DNA of 19,733 nucleotides from JAATGA01 sp047605605. Its GTDB lineage: Bacteria > Pseudomonadota > Alphaproteobacteria > Rhodobacterales > Rhodobacteraceae. A program made the position numbers and the translations under genes. The notes under the pieces are model-generated. The model ran no database searches, had not been told where the DNA came from, and saw only the letters and a program-made list of their open reading frames with translations. Below are positions 7,555-14,655 of the stretch, piece by piece. The stretch spans positions 1-19,733 of the forward strand of contig JASGFG010000074.1 in NCBI GenBank assembly GCA_047605605.1, written 5' to 3'. Each line of letters starts with the position of its first letter. Position 1 is the stretch's first letter.

Positions 7555-8154
7555 CTAGAACCGCCAGACGTAGGACATGCCGTAGACCACCGGGTCGATT
7601 TCGGCCGTCCCGATCCCGGCGCCGTTCAGCGAGACCTTGCTGTCGATGTCGGCCCAACGGGCGTCGATGCGCAGCGCGGCCTTTTCGTTCAGCGCCACGT
7701 CCACGCCGACATGCGCGGCCAGCCCCCAGGAATTCTTCAGTTTCAGATCGCCCAGGCCCGAATCCTCGTCGAAGAAGGTGGTGAAGTTCACCCCCAGCCC
7801 GACAAAGGGCGTCACCTTGGACCCGTTGGCAAAGTGGTATTGCAGCGACACGACCGGCGGCAGCTGCTTCACCGTGCCGATCCGGGTGCCGTCCAGCGAG
7901 ACGCTGTGCTTGAACGGCAGCGCGGCCAGCAGCTCGACCCCCAGATTGTCGCGGATGAAGTATTCCGCGGTGATCGTCGGCCGCGTGGACGACCCGACCG
8001 AGGCCGACATGCCCGCGATCGTGCCATTGTCGGACTTCGGGTTCACCTGATGGAGGCCAAGGCCAAAGGTGATGGTCCCCGCCTCTTGCGCGGCGGCGGG
8101 CAGGGCGGCGCAGGCGGCCAGGGCCGCGGCGGAAATGAGGGATTTCGGATTCAT
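7555..8154 (-). CDS. ompW: OmpW-family outer-membrane beta-barrel protein
   Basis: Eight-stranded outer-membrane barrel thought to form a narrow hydrophobic channel. 199 residues. Signal peptide MNPKSLISAAALAACAALPAAA with a cut near residue 22, followed by alternating polar/hydrophobic strands. Family features seen: ITFGLGLHQVNPKSDNG after the signal, RPTITAEYFIRDNLGVELLAALPFKH, LPPVVSLQYHFA, and FVGLGVNFTTFFDE. The C-terminus, YGMSYVWRF, ends in Phe, the usual barrel-assembly signal. ATG 8154 has CGGAAG upstream. An open frame extends upstream of this start, but the signal peptide fixes the true start. A full FNR-type box lies 62 bases upstream of the ATG; E. coli ompW is known to be FNR-controlled, so oxygen regulation is likely here. 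Confidence 0.92.
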   Translation of the reverse strand: MNPKSLISAAALAACAALPAAAQEAGTITFGLGLHQVNPKSDNGTIAGMSASVGSSTRPTITAEYFIRDNLGVELLAALPFKHSVSLDGTRIGTVKQLPPVVSLQYHFANGSKVTPFVGLGVNFTTFFDEDSGLGDLKLKNSWGLAAHVGVDVALNEKAALRIDARWADIDSKVSLNGAGIGTAEIDPVVYGMSYVWRF

Positions 8155-8215
8155 CGTTTTTCTTCCGTAGGTTATTCGACGCCCCGAGCCATCGCTCTTT
8201 CCCCCGTGACCGGCC

Positions 8216-8229
8216 TTGATCTGCGTCAA
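8216..8229. promoter_or_regulatory. FNR/FnrL-type binding site in the ompW / nuclease divergent region
   Basis: TTGAT-CTGC-GTCAA fits the FNR-family half-sites TTGA(T/C)-N4-(A/G)TCAA at every fixed position. Its centre is about 68 bases from the ompW ATG and 97 from the nuclease ATG, so either promoter could be the target; ompW is favoured by precedent. Flanking CCGGCCT copies (8210-8216 and 8231-8237) are noted without a known role. Confidence 0.65.
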
Positions 8230-8319
8230 ACCGGCCTGAGGGCGACAACCTGCCGCACCCCGGCTTGCGCGCCGCGGGCAGACCGGCGATTCTCGCGCGC
8301 GGCGAGACAAGAGGCGGAA

Positions 8320-8784
8320 ATGCGCGGACGATACCGGCGGGCAGGGCGATGGCGCTGGCGGCTGACGGGGCTGGTGGCGGCGGTGATGCTGCTGCCGGCG
8401 ATGGCCGATGCGGTGAGCGCGGTCATGCACCGCGTGCGCGCGCCCGACGGCAGTTGCCGCATCCTTTCGGTGGTGGACGGCGACACGGTGGTGCTGTCCT
8501 GCGCCAGCGGAACGGGGCGGGCGCGGCTGACCGGCTTTGACGCGCCCGAGCTTTTCTCGCCGCAATGCCCGGCGGAATATCTGGCGGCGCAAAAGGCGAA
8601 ATGGGGCCTGCGCCACATGCTTTTCACCGCCAGGGACATCGCCATCCGCCCGCAGGGCCGCGACCGATACGACCGGCTGCTGGTCGAGGTGTGGCTGGAC
8701 GGCACCCCCCTTGCGCAAAGGATGGAGCAGGCGGGGCTGGCACGCGCCTACAGCGGCGGACGGCGCGGGGGCTGGTGTGCATGA
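8320..8784 (+). CDS. Exported or membrane-anchored thermonuclease-family (SNase) nuclease
   Basis: 154 residues. An arginine-rich N-terminus followed by a hydrophobic stretch (LTGLVAAVMLLPAMADA, about residues 15-31) points to a signal peptide or membrane anchor. The rest is a compact staphylococcal-nuclease fold. VVDGDTVVL holds the Ca2+-binding Asp (Asp55), ARLTGFDAPE holds Arg69, Asp74 and Glu77, and GRDRYDRLL holds Arg119; these align with SNase Asp21, Arg35, Asp40, Glu43 and Arg87, so all catalytic residues are kept. It probably cuts DNA/RNA in the periplasm or outside the cell. Four cysteines (46, 61, 83, 153) fit an oxidising compartment. GAGG lies 5 bases before ATG 8320. It is divergent from ompW and followed by the nuo promoter region. 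Confidence 0.87.
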   Translation: MRGRYRRAGRWRWRLTGLVAAVMLLPAMADAVSAVMHRVRAPDGSCRILSVVDGDTVVLSCASGTGRARLTGFDAPELFSPQCPAEYLAAQKAKWGLRHMLFTARDIAIRPQGRDRYDRLLVEVWLDGTPLAQRMEQAGLARAYSGGRRGGWCA

Positions 8785-8806
8785 CGGGCCGTTAAAATCC
8801 GACAAG

Positions 8807-8819
8807 AATCCTAAGGATT
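8807..8819. other. Perfect 13-bp palindrome AATCCTAAGGATT
   Basis: AATCCT and AGGATT flank a single A just after the nuclease gene. A further AATCC lies at 8796-8800, 11 bases (one helical turn) before the first arm. The tiny loop argues for a DNA-binding site rather than an RNA terminator. Function unknown. Confidence 0.3.
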
Positions 8820-8848
8820 TCCGTCGTTTCCCTTTGCCCCCAGACCGT

Positions 8849-8863
8849 TGCCGCAATGCGGCA
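8849..8863. other. Palindrome TGCCGC-AAT-GCGGCA upstream of the nuo promoter
   Basis: A perfect 6-bp inverted repeat around AAT, 39 bases upstream of the candidate -35 box. It could be an operator or a weak hairpin at the end of the nuclease transcript; there is no T-tract directly after it. Confidence 0.3.
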
Positions 8864-8902
8864 TTTGCCATCCGCTACGGCGGGAAAACGCACCGCCTTC
8901 GG

Positions 8903-8931
8903 TTGACCCCGCCAAGGGTCGAGAGTAAACG
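8903..8931 (+). promoter_or_regulatory. Candidate sigma-70-type promoter of the nuo operon
   Basis: TTGACC (8903-8908) is five of six to the consensus -35, and after exactly 17 bases comes TAAACG (8926-8931), a modest -10. It lies 72 bases upstream of the nuoA start, in the only sizeable gap before the operon. An imperfect dyad, TTGACCC-N6-GGGTCGA (8903-8922), overlaps the -35 box and spacer. Confidence 0.5.
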
Positions 8932-8991
8932 GGGCAATGAAGAGACATAGCGGCGCATATGGTGGCGTCGCGGCTCGCCATCCGCCAGCCG

Positions 8992-8997
8992 AAGGAG
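8992..8997 (+). promoter_or_regulatory. Ribosome-binding site that fixes the nuoA GTG start
   Basis: AAGGAG is placed 6 bases before GTG 9004. The upstream in-frame ATG at 8959 has no such site, so the GTG is preferred. Confidence 0.8.
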
Positions 8998-9003
8998 CCT
9001 CGC

Positions 9004-9369
9004 GTGGACGCACTTCTCCGAGAGTATCTTCCGATCCTGATTCTGCTGGGACTCACCGTTGCCCTTGGCCTTGTGCTGATTCTGGCGGCGGCGATTCTGG
9101 CGGTGCGCAACCCCGACCCCGAAAAGGTTTCGGCCTATGAATGCGGGTTCAACGCCTTCGACGACGCGCGGATGAAGTTCGACGTGCGGTTCTACCTCGT
9201 GTCGATCCTGTTCATCATCTTCGACCTGGAGGTGGCGTTCCTCTTCCCCTGGGCCACGGCCTTCGGCGATCTGTCGATGACGGCCTTCTGGTCGATGATG
9301 GTGTTCCTGGGCGTGCTGACGGTCGGTTTCGCCTATGAATGGAAGAAAGGGGCCCTGGAATGGGAGTGA
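9004..9369 (+). CDS. nuoA: NADH-quinone oxidoreductase subunit A
   Basis: Small membrane subunit of complex I (Nqo7/ND3). 121 residues from GTG 9004, the length I recall for Paracoccus Nqo7. Three membrane helices are visible: about residues 9-33 (ILILLGLTVALGLVLILAAA), 64-85 (FYLVSILFIIFDLEVAFLFP) and 90-110. The loop SAYECGFNAFDDARMKFDVRFY contains the conserved ND3 Cys in ECGF, the loop that moves in the active/deactive transition of complex I in mitochondria. It is the first gene of the operon; its end overlaps nuoB by 10 bases. Confidence 0.95.
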   Translation: MDALLREYLPILILLGLTVALGLVLILAAAILAVRNPDPEKVSAYECGFNAFDDARMKFDVRFYLVSILFIIFDLEVAFLFPWATAFGDLSMTAFWSMMVFLGVLTVGFAYEWKKGALEWE

Positions 9370-9893
9370 GCACTTCCCTTAACCATGCCGGCGGCGACCA
9401 CGAGGTCGCGACCCGCGCCCTGAATGCCGAGCTTCAGGACAAGGGGTTCCTGCTGACCTCGACCGAGGACATCATCAACTGGGCGCGCATCGGCTCGCTG
9501 CACTGGATGACCTTCGGTCTGGCCTGCTGCGCGGTCGAGATGATCCAGATGTCGATGCCGCGTTATGACGTGGAACGCTTCGGCACCGCACCGCGCGCCA
9601 GCCCCCGGCAGTCCGACCTGATGATCGTGGCCGGAACCCTGACCAACAAGATGGCCCCGGCGCTGCGCAAGGTCTATGACCAGATGCCCGAGCCGCGCTA
9701 TGTGATCTCCATGGGGTCCTGCGCCAACGGCGGCGGCTATTATCACTACAGCTATTCGGTGGTGCGCGGCTGCGACCGGGTGGTGCCGATCGACATCTAT
9801 GTGCCCGGCTGCCCCCCCACGGCCGAGGCGCTGCTGTATGGCATCCTGCAATTGCAGCGGAAGATCCGCCGCACCGGCACCCTTGTCCGCTGA
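9360..9893 (+). CDS. nuoB: NADH-quinone oxidoreductase subunit B (N2 cluster)
   Basis: Peripheral-arm subunit (Nqo6/PSST) that carries 4Fe-4S cluster N2, the last electron donor to quinone. 177 residues from ATG 9360. The four ligands are seen: tandem Cys56-Cys57 (LACCAVEM), Cys121 (MGSCANGGG) and Cys151 (VPGCPPTAEAL). The start lies inside the nuoA end, with AAAGGGG a short way upstream. An open frame reaches back 7 codons to 9339, but that extension is nuoA coding sequence. Confidence 0.97.
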   Translation: MGVSTSLNHAGGDHEVATRALNAELQDKGFLLTSTEDIINWARIGSLHWMTFGLACCAVEMIQMSMPRYDVERFGTAPRASPRQSDLMIVAGTLTNKMAPALRKVYDQMPEPRYVISMGSCANGGGYYHYSYSVVRGCDRVVPIDIYVPGCPPTAEALLYGILQLQRKIRRTGTLVR

Positions 9894-9903
9894 GGTATCC
9901 CGC

Positions 9904-10503
9904 ATGTCCGACGCCCTTGAGGATCTTGGCGCGCTGATCGCGCAGAAACAGCCCGAGGCGGTCATTGCCACCGAGATCGCCTTTGGCGAGCTGTCAGTGA
10001 CGGTGCTGCCCGCGCATCTCGTTGCCTTCATGGAGCATCTAAAGTCCGACGGCGCCTGCCGCTTTGGCCTGCTGGTCGACATCACCGCCGTCGACCGCCC
10101 CGAGCGCGAGGCGCGGTTCGACGTGGTCTATCACCTGCTGTCGATGCAGCAGAACCAGCGCATCCGCGTGCGCGTGCCGGTGGCCGAGGACGAGATGTGC
10201 CCTTCGGTCATCGGGGTGTTTCCGGCCGCGAACTGGTATGAGCGCGAAGTGTTCGACATGTTCGGCATCCTGTTCTCGGGCCACCCGGACCTGCGCCGCC
10301 TGCTGACCGACTATGGCTTTCGCGGGCACCCGCTGCGCAAGGATTTCCCGACGACCGGCTATGTCGAGGTCCGCTATGACGAGGCGCAAAAGCGCGTCGT
10401 CTACGAACCCGTCAAGCTGACGCAGGAATATCGCCAGTTCGACTTCATGTCCCCGTGGGAAGGTGCGACCTATATCCTGCCCGGCGACGAGAAGAAGGCG
10501 TGA
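9904..10503 (+). CDS. nuoC: NADH-quinone oxidoreductase subunit C
   Basis: Peripheral-arm 30-kDa subunit (Nqo5) that packs against NuoD and holds no cofactor. 199 residues. The family signature runs WYEREVFDMFGILFSGHPDL, then RRLLTDYGFRGHPLRKDFP (about residues 111-149). The ATG at 9904 has GAGG overlapping the nuoB stop, 8 bases upstream. NuoC and NuoD are separate here, unlike the fused NuoCD of E. coli. The C-terminus PGDEKKA is directly followed by TGATG, which opens a 40-codon frame leading to nuoD. Confidence 0.97.
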   Translation: MSDALEDLGALIAQKQPEAVIATEIAFGELSVTVLPAHLVAFMEHLKSDGACRFGLLVDITAVDRPEREARFDVVYHLLSMQQNQRIRVRVPVAEDEMCPSVIGVFPAANWYEREVFDMFGILFSGHPDLRRLLTDYGFRGHPLRKDFPTTGYVEVRYDEAQKRVVYEPVKLTQEYRQFDFMSPWEGATYILPGDEKKA

Positions 10504-10625
10504 TGGGCCGCGTGGTGGACAGGGCATCGGTTGCGGCTACGGACGCCTTCCGGCCGGTCCTGCCATGCGATCAACATTTCGCACGGGCCATGGTCCCTGC
10601 GGCGACGAGCGAGGGTTTCGCATGA
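10503..10625 (+). CDS. Possible 40-residue small ORF coupled between nuoC and nuoD
   Basis: The 118-base nuoC-nuoD gap is read completely by one small frame. Its ATG (10503) overlaps the nuoC stop as TGATG and its TGA (10623-10625) overlaps the nuoD start as ATGA. The product begins MGRVVDRASVAATDAFRPVL and ends ATSEGFA. It has no membrane span, one Cys, and no family I recognise. GC at third codon positions is 29 of 40 by hand count, below what the nuo genes show, so protein-coding status is doubtful. It could instead serve only to carry ribosomes to nuoD. Confidence 0.3.
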   Translation: MGRVVDRASVAATDAFRPVLPCDQHFARAMVPAATSEGFA

Positions 10626-11839
10626 TGGACGGCAATTTCGACGACACGCTGACCGGCGAACAGAAGATCCGAAACTTCAACATCAACTTCGGCCCGCAAC
10701 ACCCTGCGGCGCATGGCGTTTTGCGTCTGGTGCTGGAGCTGGACGGCGAGATCGTGGAACGCTGCGATCCGCATATCGGCCTGCTGCATCGCGGCACCGA
10801 AAAGCTGATGGAAAGCCGGACCTATCTGCAAAACCTGCCTTACCTGGACCGGCTGGATTACGTGGCGCCCATGAACCAGGAACATGCCTGGTGCCTGGCC
10901 ATCGAGCGTCTGACCGGCACCGTGGTGCCGCGCCGCGCCAGCCTGATCCGGGTGCTGTATTCGGAAATCGGCCGTATCCTGAACCACCTGCTGAACGTCA
11001 CGACCGGCGCGATGGACGTGGGCGCGCTGACCCCGCCGCTGTGGGGCTTCGTCCCGCGCGAAGAACTGATGGGCTTTTACGAACGGGCCTGCGGGGCGCG
11101 GCTGCACTCGGCCTATTTCCGGCCCGGCGGCGTGCATCAGGACCTGCCGCCGAAGCTGATCGACGATATCGAGGCGTGGTGCGATGTCTTTCCGAAGCAG
11201 CTTGACGACATCGACACGCTGATCACCGAGAACCGGGTGTTCAAGCAGCGTCTGGTCGACATTGCCATCGTCAGCCCGCAGGATGTCGAGGATTGGGGAT
11301 TCACCGGCGTCATGGCGCGCGGCTCGGGTCTGGCCTGGGATCTGCGGCGTTCGCAACCCTATGAATGCTATGACGAATTCGACTTCCAGATCCCCATCGG
11401 CAAGAATGGCGACTGCTACGACCGCTATCTGATCCGCATGGCGGAAATGCGGGAATCGGTCAGGATCATGCGGCAGGCCATCGCCAAGCTGCGCGAGCCG
11501 GCCGGGCAGGGTGATATTCTGGCCCGCGGCAAGATCACGCCGCCGAAGCGGGGCGAGATGAAGACCTCGATGGAGGCTCTGATCCACCACTTCAAGCTTT
11601 ACACCGAAGGCTTCCACGTCCCCGCGGGCGAGGTCTATGCGGCGGTCGAGGCGCCCAAGGGCGAGTTCGGCGTTTATCTGGTGGCCGATGGCACCAACAA
11701 ACCCTACCGTGCGAAACTGCGCGCGCCGGGCTTCGCCCATCTTCAGGCCATGGATTACCTTGGCAGGAACCATCTGCTGGCCGATGTGACCGCGATCATC
11801 GCCACGATGGATATCGTTTTCGGAGAGGTCGACCGCTGA
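10622..11839 (+). CDS. nuoD: NADH-quinone oxidoreductase subunit D
   Basis: 49-kDa subunit (Nqo4) of the peripheral arm; with NuoB it forms the quinone-binding pocket. 405 residues. The N-terminal loop NINFGPQHPAAHGVLRLVL contains the quinone-site His (His31), and NLPYLDRLDYVAP contains the matching Tyr (Tyr80). HIGLLHRGTEKL and the C-terminal DIVFGEVDR are also typical. Two adjacent ATGs, 10622 and 10625, are possible starts; GAGGG lies 6 bases before the first. The stop overlaps the nuoE ATG as TGATG. Confidence 0.96.
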   Translation: MMDGNFDDTLTGEQKIRNFNINFGPQHPAAHGVLRLVLELDGEIVERCDPHIGLLHRGTEKLMESRTYLQNLPYLDRLDYVAPMNQEHAWCLAIERLTGTVVPRRASLIRVLYSEIGRILNHLLNVTTGAMDVGALTPPLWGFVPREELMGFYERACGARLHSAYFRPGGVHQDLPPKLIDDIEAWCDVFPKQLDDIDTLITENRVFKQRLVDIAIVSPQDVEDWGFTGVMARGSGLAWDLRRSQPYECYDEFDFQIPIGKNGDCYDRYLIRMAEMRESVRIMRQAIAKLREPAGQGDILARGKITPPKRGEMKTSMEALIHHFKLYTEGFHVPAGEVYAAVEAPKGEFGVYLVADGTNKPYRAKLRAPGFAHLQAMDYLGRNHLLADVTAIIATMDIVFGEVDR

Positions 11840-13113
11840 TGCTTCGCCGCCTTTGCCCCGTTCAACCCGCCAGCTTTGCCTTCACGCCCGCCAATCTTGA
11901 CTGGGCGCGGGGGCAGATGACCAAATACCCCGAAGGGCGGCAGGCCAGCGCGGTGATCCCGCTGCTGTTCCGCGCGCAGGAACAAGAGGGCTGGCTGTCG
12001 CGCCCGGCGATCGAATATGTCGCCGACATGCTGGGCATGGCGCGCATCCGCGCGCTGGAGGTTGCGACCTTCTACTTCATGTTTCAGCTGCAACCCGTTG
12101 GAACTGTTGCGCATATCCAGATCTGCGGCACCACGACCTGCATGATCTGCGGGGCCGAGGATCTGATCGCCGTCTGCAAGGAACTGATTTCGGCCCATCC
12201 GCATACGCTGTCGGCCGACGGCAAGTTTTCCTGGGAAGAGGTCGAGTGTCTGGGCGCCTGCGCCAATGCGCCGATGGCCCAGATCGGCAAGGATTACTAC
12301 GAGGATCTGACGCCCGAGAAACTGCGCGACCTGATCGCGCGGTTCTCCACCGGCGAGGTGCCGCAGCCCGGCTCGCAGGTCGGGCGCTATTCGTCCGAGC
12401 CGAAGGCGGGGCTGACCAGCCTGACGGCGATGACCGGGGGTGCCGCGCATAACGGCTCTGTCCAGCGGGCGCTGGACATCGGCGATACGGTAAAGCGCAT
12501 CGACGGCACCGAGGTGCCGCTGCGCACACCCTGGCAGCGGTCGCTGGAACAGGCCGAAGCCGTGGGCGAGGCCGAGATCGCCGCCGAGCCGAAGCCGGGC
12601 GCCGGCATTCCCGCCGACAAGACCGGCGTGACCGTGCAGGAGGCGCCGGCCCAGTCCAAGGGCAAGGTGGCGACCGAGGGCACCGCCACGGGCGGCACCG
12701 CGATGGCCCAGCCGGGGCAGAATGTCGACGAGGCACCCAAGCCCGCATCGGTGCGGGTCGAGGCTGCACCGAAGGCCCGGGCGACGAAAGCCGCCGAACC
12801 GGCGACGCTGGCCGCGATTCCTGCCGGGGGGAAAAAGCCCGAAGGTCTGGCGGCGGCGCGGGATGGCAAACCCGACGACCTGAAGCTGATCGAGGGGATC
12901 GGCCCGGTGCTGGAGCGGCTGTGCCACGAACTGGGCTTTTTCCACTTTGACCAGATCGCCAACTGGTCGGCGGATGAAATCGCCTGGGTCGACCAGAACC
13001 TGAAAGGCTTCAAGGGCCGCGTCACCCGCGACAAATGGGTGACGCAGGCGAAGATCATCGTGGAGCAGGGGATCGAAGAATTCCTGCGCCGCGCCAGGAC
13101 CAACGATTACTGA
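11839..13113 (+). CDS. nuoE: NADH-quinone oxidoreductase subunit E with a long C-terminal extension
   Basis: 24-kDa subunit (Nqo2) with 2Fe-2S cluster N1a, in the NADH-oxidising tip. Residues 1 to about 180 are a normal NuoE: VIPLLFRAQEQEGWLS, then YVADMLGM and EVATFYFMF, with cluster ligands Cys96, Cys101 (CGTTTC), Cys137 and Cys141 (CLGAC). The protein then continues to 424 residues, far beyond a usual NuoE (160-240). Residues about 185-345 are a low-complexity Ala/Pro/Lys/Glu linker. Residues about 346-410 form a small domain, DDLKLIEGIGPVLERLCHEL, then FFHFDQIANWS, resembling a helix-hairpin-helix unit. I recall such domains at the C-termini of NuoE and ribosomal protein L21 in Rhodobacteraceae. 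Its role in complex I is unknown. The frame is intact throughout. Confidence 0.95.
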   Translation: MLRRLCPVQPASFAFTPANLDWARGQMTKYPEGRQASAVIPLLFRAQEQEGWLSRPAIEYVADMLGMARIRALEVATFYFMFQLQPVGTVAHIQICGTTTCMICGAEDLIAVCKELISAHPHTLSADGKFSWEEVECLGACANAPMAQIGKDYYEDLTPEKLRDLIARFSTGEVPQPGSQVGRYSSEPKAGLTSLTAMTGGAAHNGSVQRALDIGDTVKRIDGTEVPLRTPWQRSLEQAEAVGEAEIAAEPKPGAGIPADKTGVTVQEAPAQSKGKVATEGTATGGTAMAQPGQNVDEAPKPASVRVEAAPKARATKAAEPATLAAIPAGGKKPEGLAAARDGKPDDLKLIEGIGPVLERLCHELGFFHFDQIANWSADEIAWVDQNLKGFKGRVTRDKWVTQAKIIVEQGIEEFLRRARTNDY

Positions 13114-13349
13114 TGACGAAACGCGCGCCCACCCCCGCCGAGATCGCCGTCGCGAGGAAATCGCGCACCGTCGCCATCGTGATGGCGGCGACGATCCTGC
13201 TGTGGATGGGGGCGCAGGTGCTGGGAAGCAGGCTGGGGCTGGACCCGCGCTATGTCTTCCTGTTCGATTTCGCCGCGATCGCCGCCTTTGTCTGGGTGCT
13301 GATCGTGACGGTGCAGATCTGGCGGCTCCAGTCCGCCGCTGGAAAGTGA
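13113..13349 (+). CDS. Small membrane protein of the nuo operon (DUF5337-like)
   Basis: 78 residues. A basic N-terminus (MTKRAPTPAEIAVARKSR) precedes two predicted membrane helices, about residues 19-40 (VAIVMAATILLWMGAQVLG) and 48-71 (VFLFDFAAIAAFVWVLIVTV), with the short loop LGLDPRY between. It matches, from memory, the DUF5337 family found between nuoE and nuoF in Rhodobacteraceae. Function unknown; position and topology suggest an assembly factor or accessory membrane subunit of complex I, which is inference. The ATG overlaps the nuoE stop (TGATG). Confidence 0.82.
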   Translation: MTKRAPTPAEIAVARKSRTVAIVMAATILLWMGAQVLGSRLGLDPRYVFLFDFAAIAAFVWVLIVTVQIWRLQSAAGK

Positions 13350-13359
13350 GAGGCTGAGA

Positions 13360-14655
13360 ATGTTGCAGGATCAGGACCGGATCTTCACCAACATCTACGG
13401 GATGCACGACCGCAGCCTGAAGGGCGCGATGGCGCGCGGGCAATGGGACAATACCGCCGGCATTCTGGCCAAGGGCCGGGACTGGATCGTCGACGAGATG
13501 AAGAAATCCGGCCTGCGCGGCCGGGGCGGCGCGGGCTTTCCCACGGGCATGAAATGGTCGTTCATGCCCAAGCAGTCGGATGGGCGCCCGTCCTATCTGG
13601 TGGTGAACGCCGACGAATCCGAACCCGCGACCTGCAAGGACCGCGAGATCATGCGCCACGATCCGCACACGCTGATCGAAGGCTGTCTGGTCGCCGGTTT
13701 CGCGATGAATGCGGTGGCCGCCTATATCTATATCCGCGGCGAATACATCCGCGAGAAAGAGGCGCTGCAAGCCGCCATCGACGAGGCTTATGATGCCGGT
13801 CTGATCGGGCGGAACGCCTGCAAGTCGGGCTATGACTTCGACGTTTACCTGCACCACGGGGCGGGCGCCTATATCTGCGGCGAGGAAACCGCGCTGCTGG
13901 AAAGCCTGGAAGGCAAGAAGGGGATGCCGCGGATGAAGCCGCCGTTCCCCGCCGGTTCCGGCCTTTACGGCTGCCCGACCACTGTGAACAACGTGGAATC
14001 CATCGCCGTCGCGCCGACGATCCTGCGGCGGGGGGCGGAATGGTTCGCCGGTTTCGGCCGGCCGAACAATGCGGGGGTGAAGCTGTTCGGCCTGACCGGG
14101 CACATCAACACGCCCTGCGTGGTCGAAGAGGCCATGTCGATCCCGATGAAGGAACTGATCGAAAAGCACGGCGGCGGCATCCGCGGCGGATGGAAGAACC
14201 TCAAGGCGATCATCCCCGGCGGTGCGTCCTGCCCGGTGCTGACGGCCGAGATGTGCGAAGATGCGATCATGGATTACGACGGGATGCGGGCGCTGAAATC
14301 CAGTTTCGGCACCGCCTGCATGATCGTCATGGACCAGAACACCGACATCGTGAAGGCGATCTGGCGGCTGGCGAAATTCTTCAAGCACGAAAGCTGCGGC
14401 CAGTGCACCCCCTGCCGCGAGGGCACGGGCTGGATGATGCGCGTGATGGAGCGCCTGGTCCGCGGCGAGGCCGAGGTCGAGGAAATCGACATGCTGTTCG
14501 ACGTGACCAAGCAGGTCGAGGGCCATACGATCTGCGCGCTTGGCGATGCGGCGGCCTGGCCCATCCAAGGGCTGATCCGCAACTTCCGCGAAGAGATCGA
14601 GGATCGCATCAAGGCGAAACGCACCGGGCGCATGGGCGCCCTGGCGGCGGAGTGA
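13360..14655 (+). CDS. nuoF: NADH-quinone oxidoreductase subunit F (NADH and FMN binding)
   Basis: 51-kDa subunit (Nqo1) that oxidises NADH through FMN and passes electrons to 4Fe-4S cluster N3. 431 residues, the length I recall for Paracoccus Nqo1. GLRGRGGAGFPTGMKW (residues 51-66) is the FMN/NADH glycine-rich site, and YICGEETALLESLEG (171-185) is also conserved. N3 ligands are Cys346, Cys349 and Cys352 (SCGQCTPCREG) and Cys392 (HTICALGD). GAGAGG lies 6 bases before ATG 13360, overlapping the stop of the preceding gene. The stop overlaps a GTG start of the next gene. Confidence 0.98.
   Translation: MLQDQDRIFTNIYGMHDRSLKGAMARGQWDNTAGILAKGRDWIVDEMKKSGLRGRGGAGFPTGMKWSFMPKQSDGRPSYLVVNADESEPATCKDREIMRHDPHTLIEGCLVAGFAMNAVAAYIYIRGEYIREKEALQAAIDEAYDAGLIGRNACKSGYDFDVYLHHGAGAYICGEETALLESLEGKKGMPRMKPPFPAGSGLYGCPTTVNNVESIAVAPTILRRGAEWFAGFGRPNNAGVKLFGLTGHINTPCVVEEAMSIPMKELIEKHGGGIRGGWKNLKAIIPGGASCPVLTAEMCEDAIMDYDGMRALKSSFGTACMIVMDQNTDIVKAIWRLAKFFKHESCGQCTPCREGTGWMMRVMERLVRGEAEVEEIDMLFDVTKQVEGHTICALGDAAAWPIQGLIRNFREEIEDRIKAKRTGRMGALAAE

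Noticed and set aside
8155..8871. An N-terminal extension of the OmpW frame on the minus strand
   Set aside because: It would run through the FNR-type box, the divergent promoter region and the nuclease gene; the signal peptide beginning at 8154 gives the natural start.
8959..9003. An earlier ATG start for nuoA
   Set aside because: No ribosome site precedes it, and it adds 15 residues not expected in NuoA. GTG 9004 has AAGGAG at ideal spacing.
11755..14568. A 937-codon open frame on the minus strand
   Set aside because: It lies wholly antisense to the end of nuoD, nuoE, the DUF5337-like gene and nuoF, all with firm family motifs. Its translation is His/Gly/Arg/Ala-rich without any domain, typical of the mirror frame of GC-rich coding DNA.
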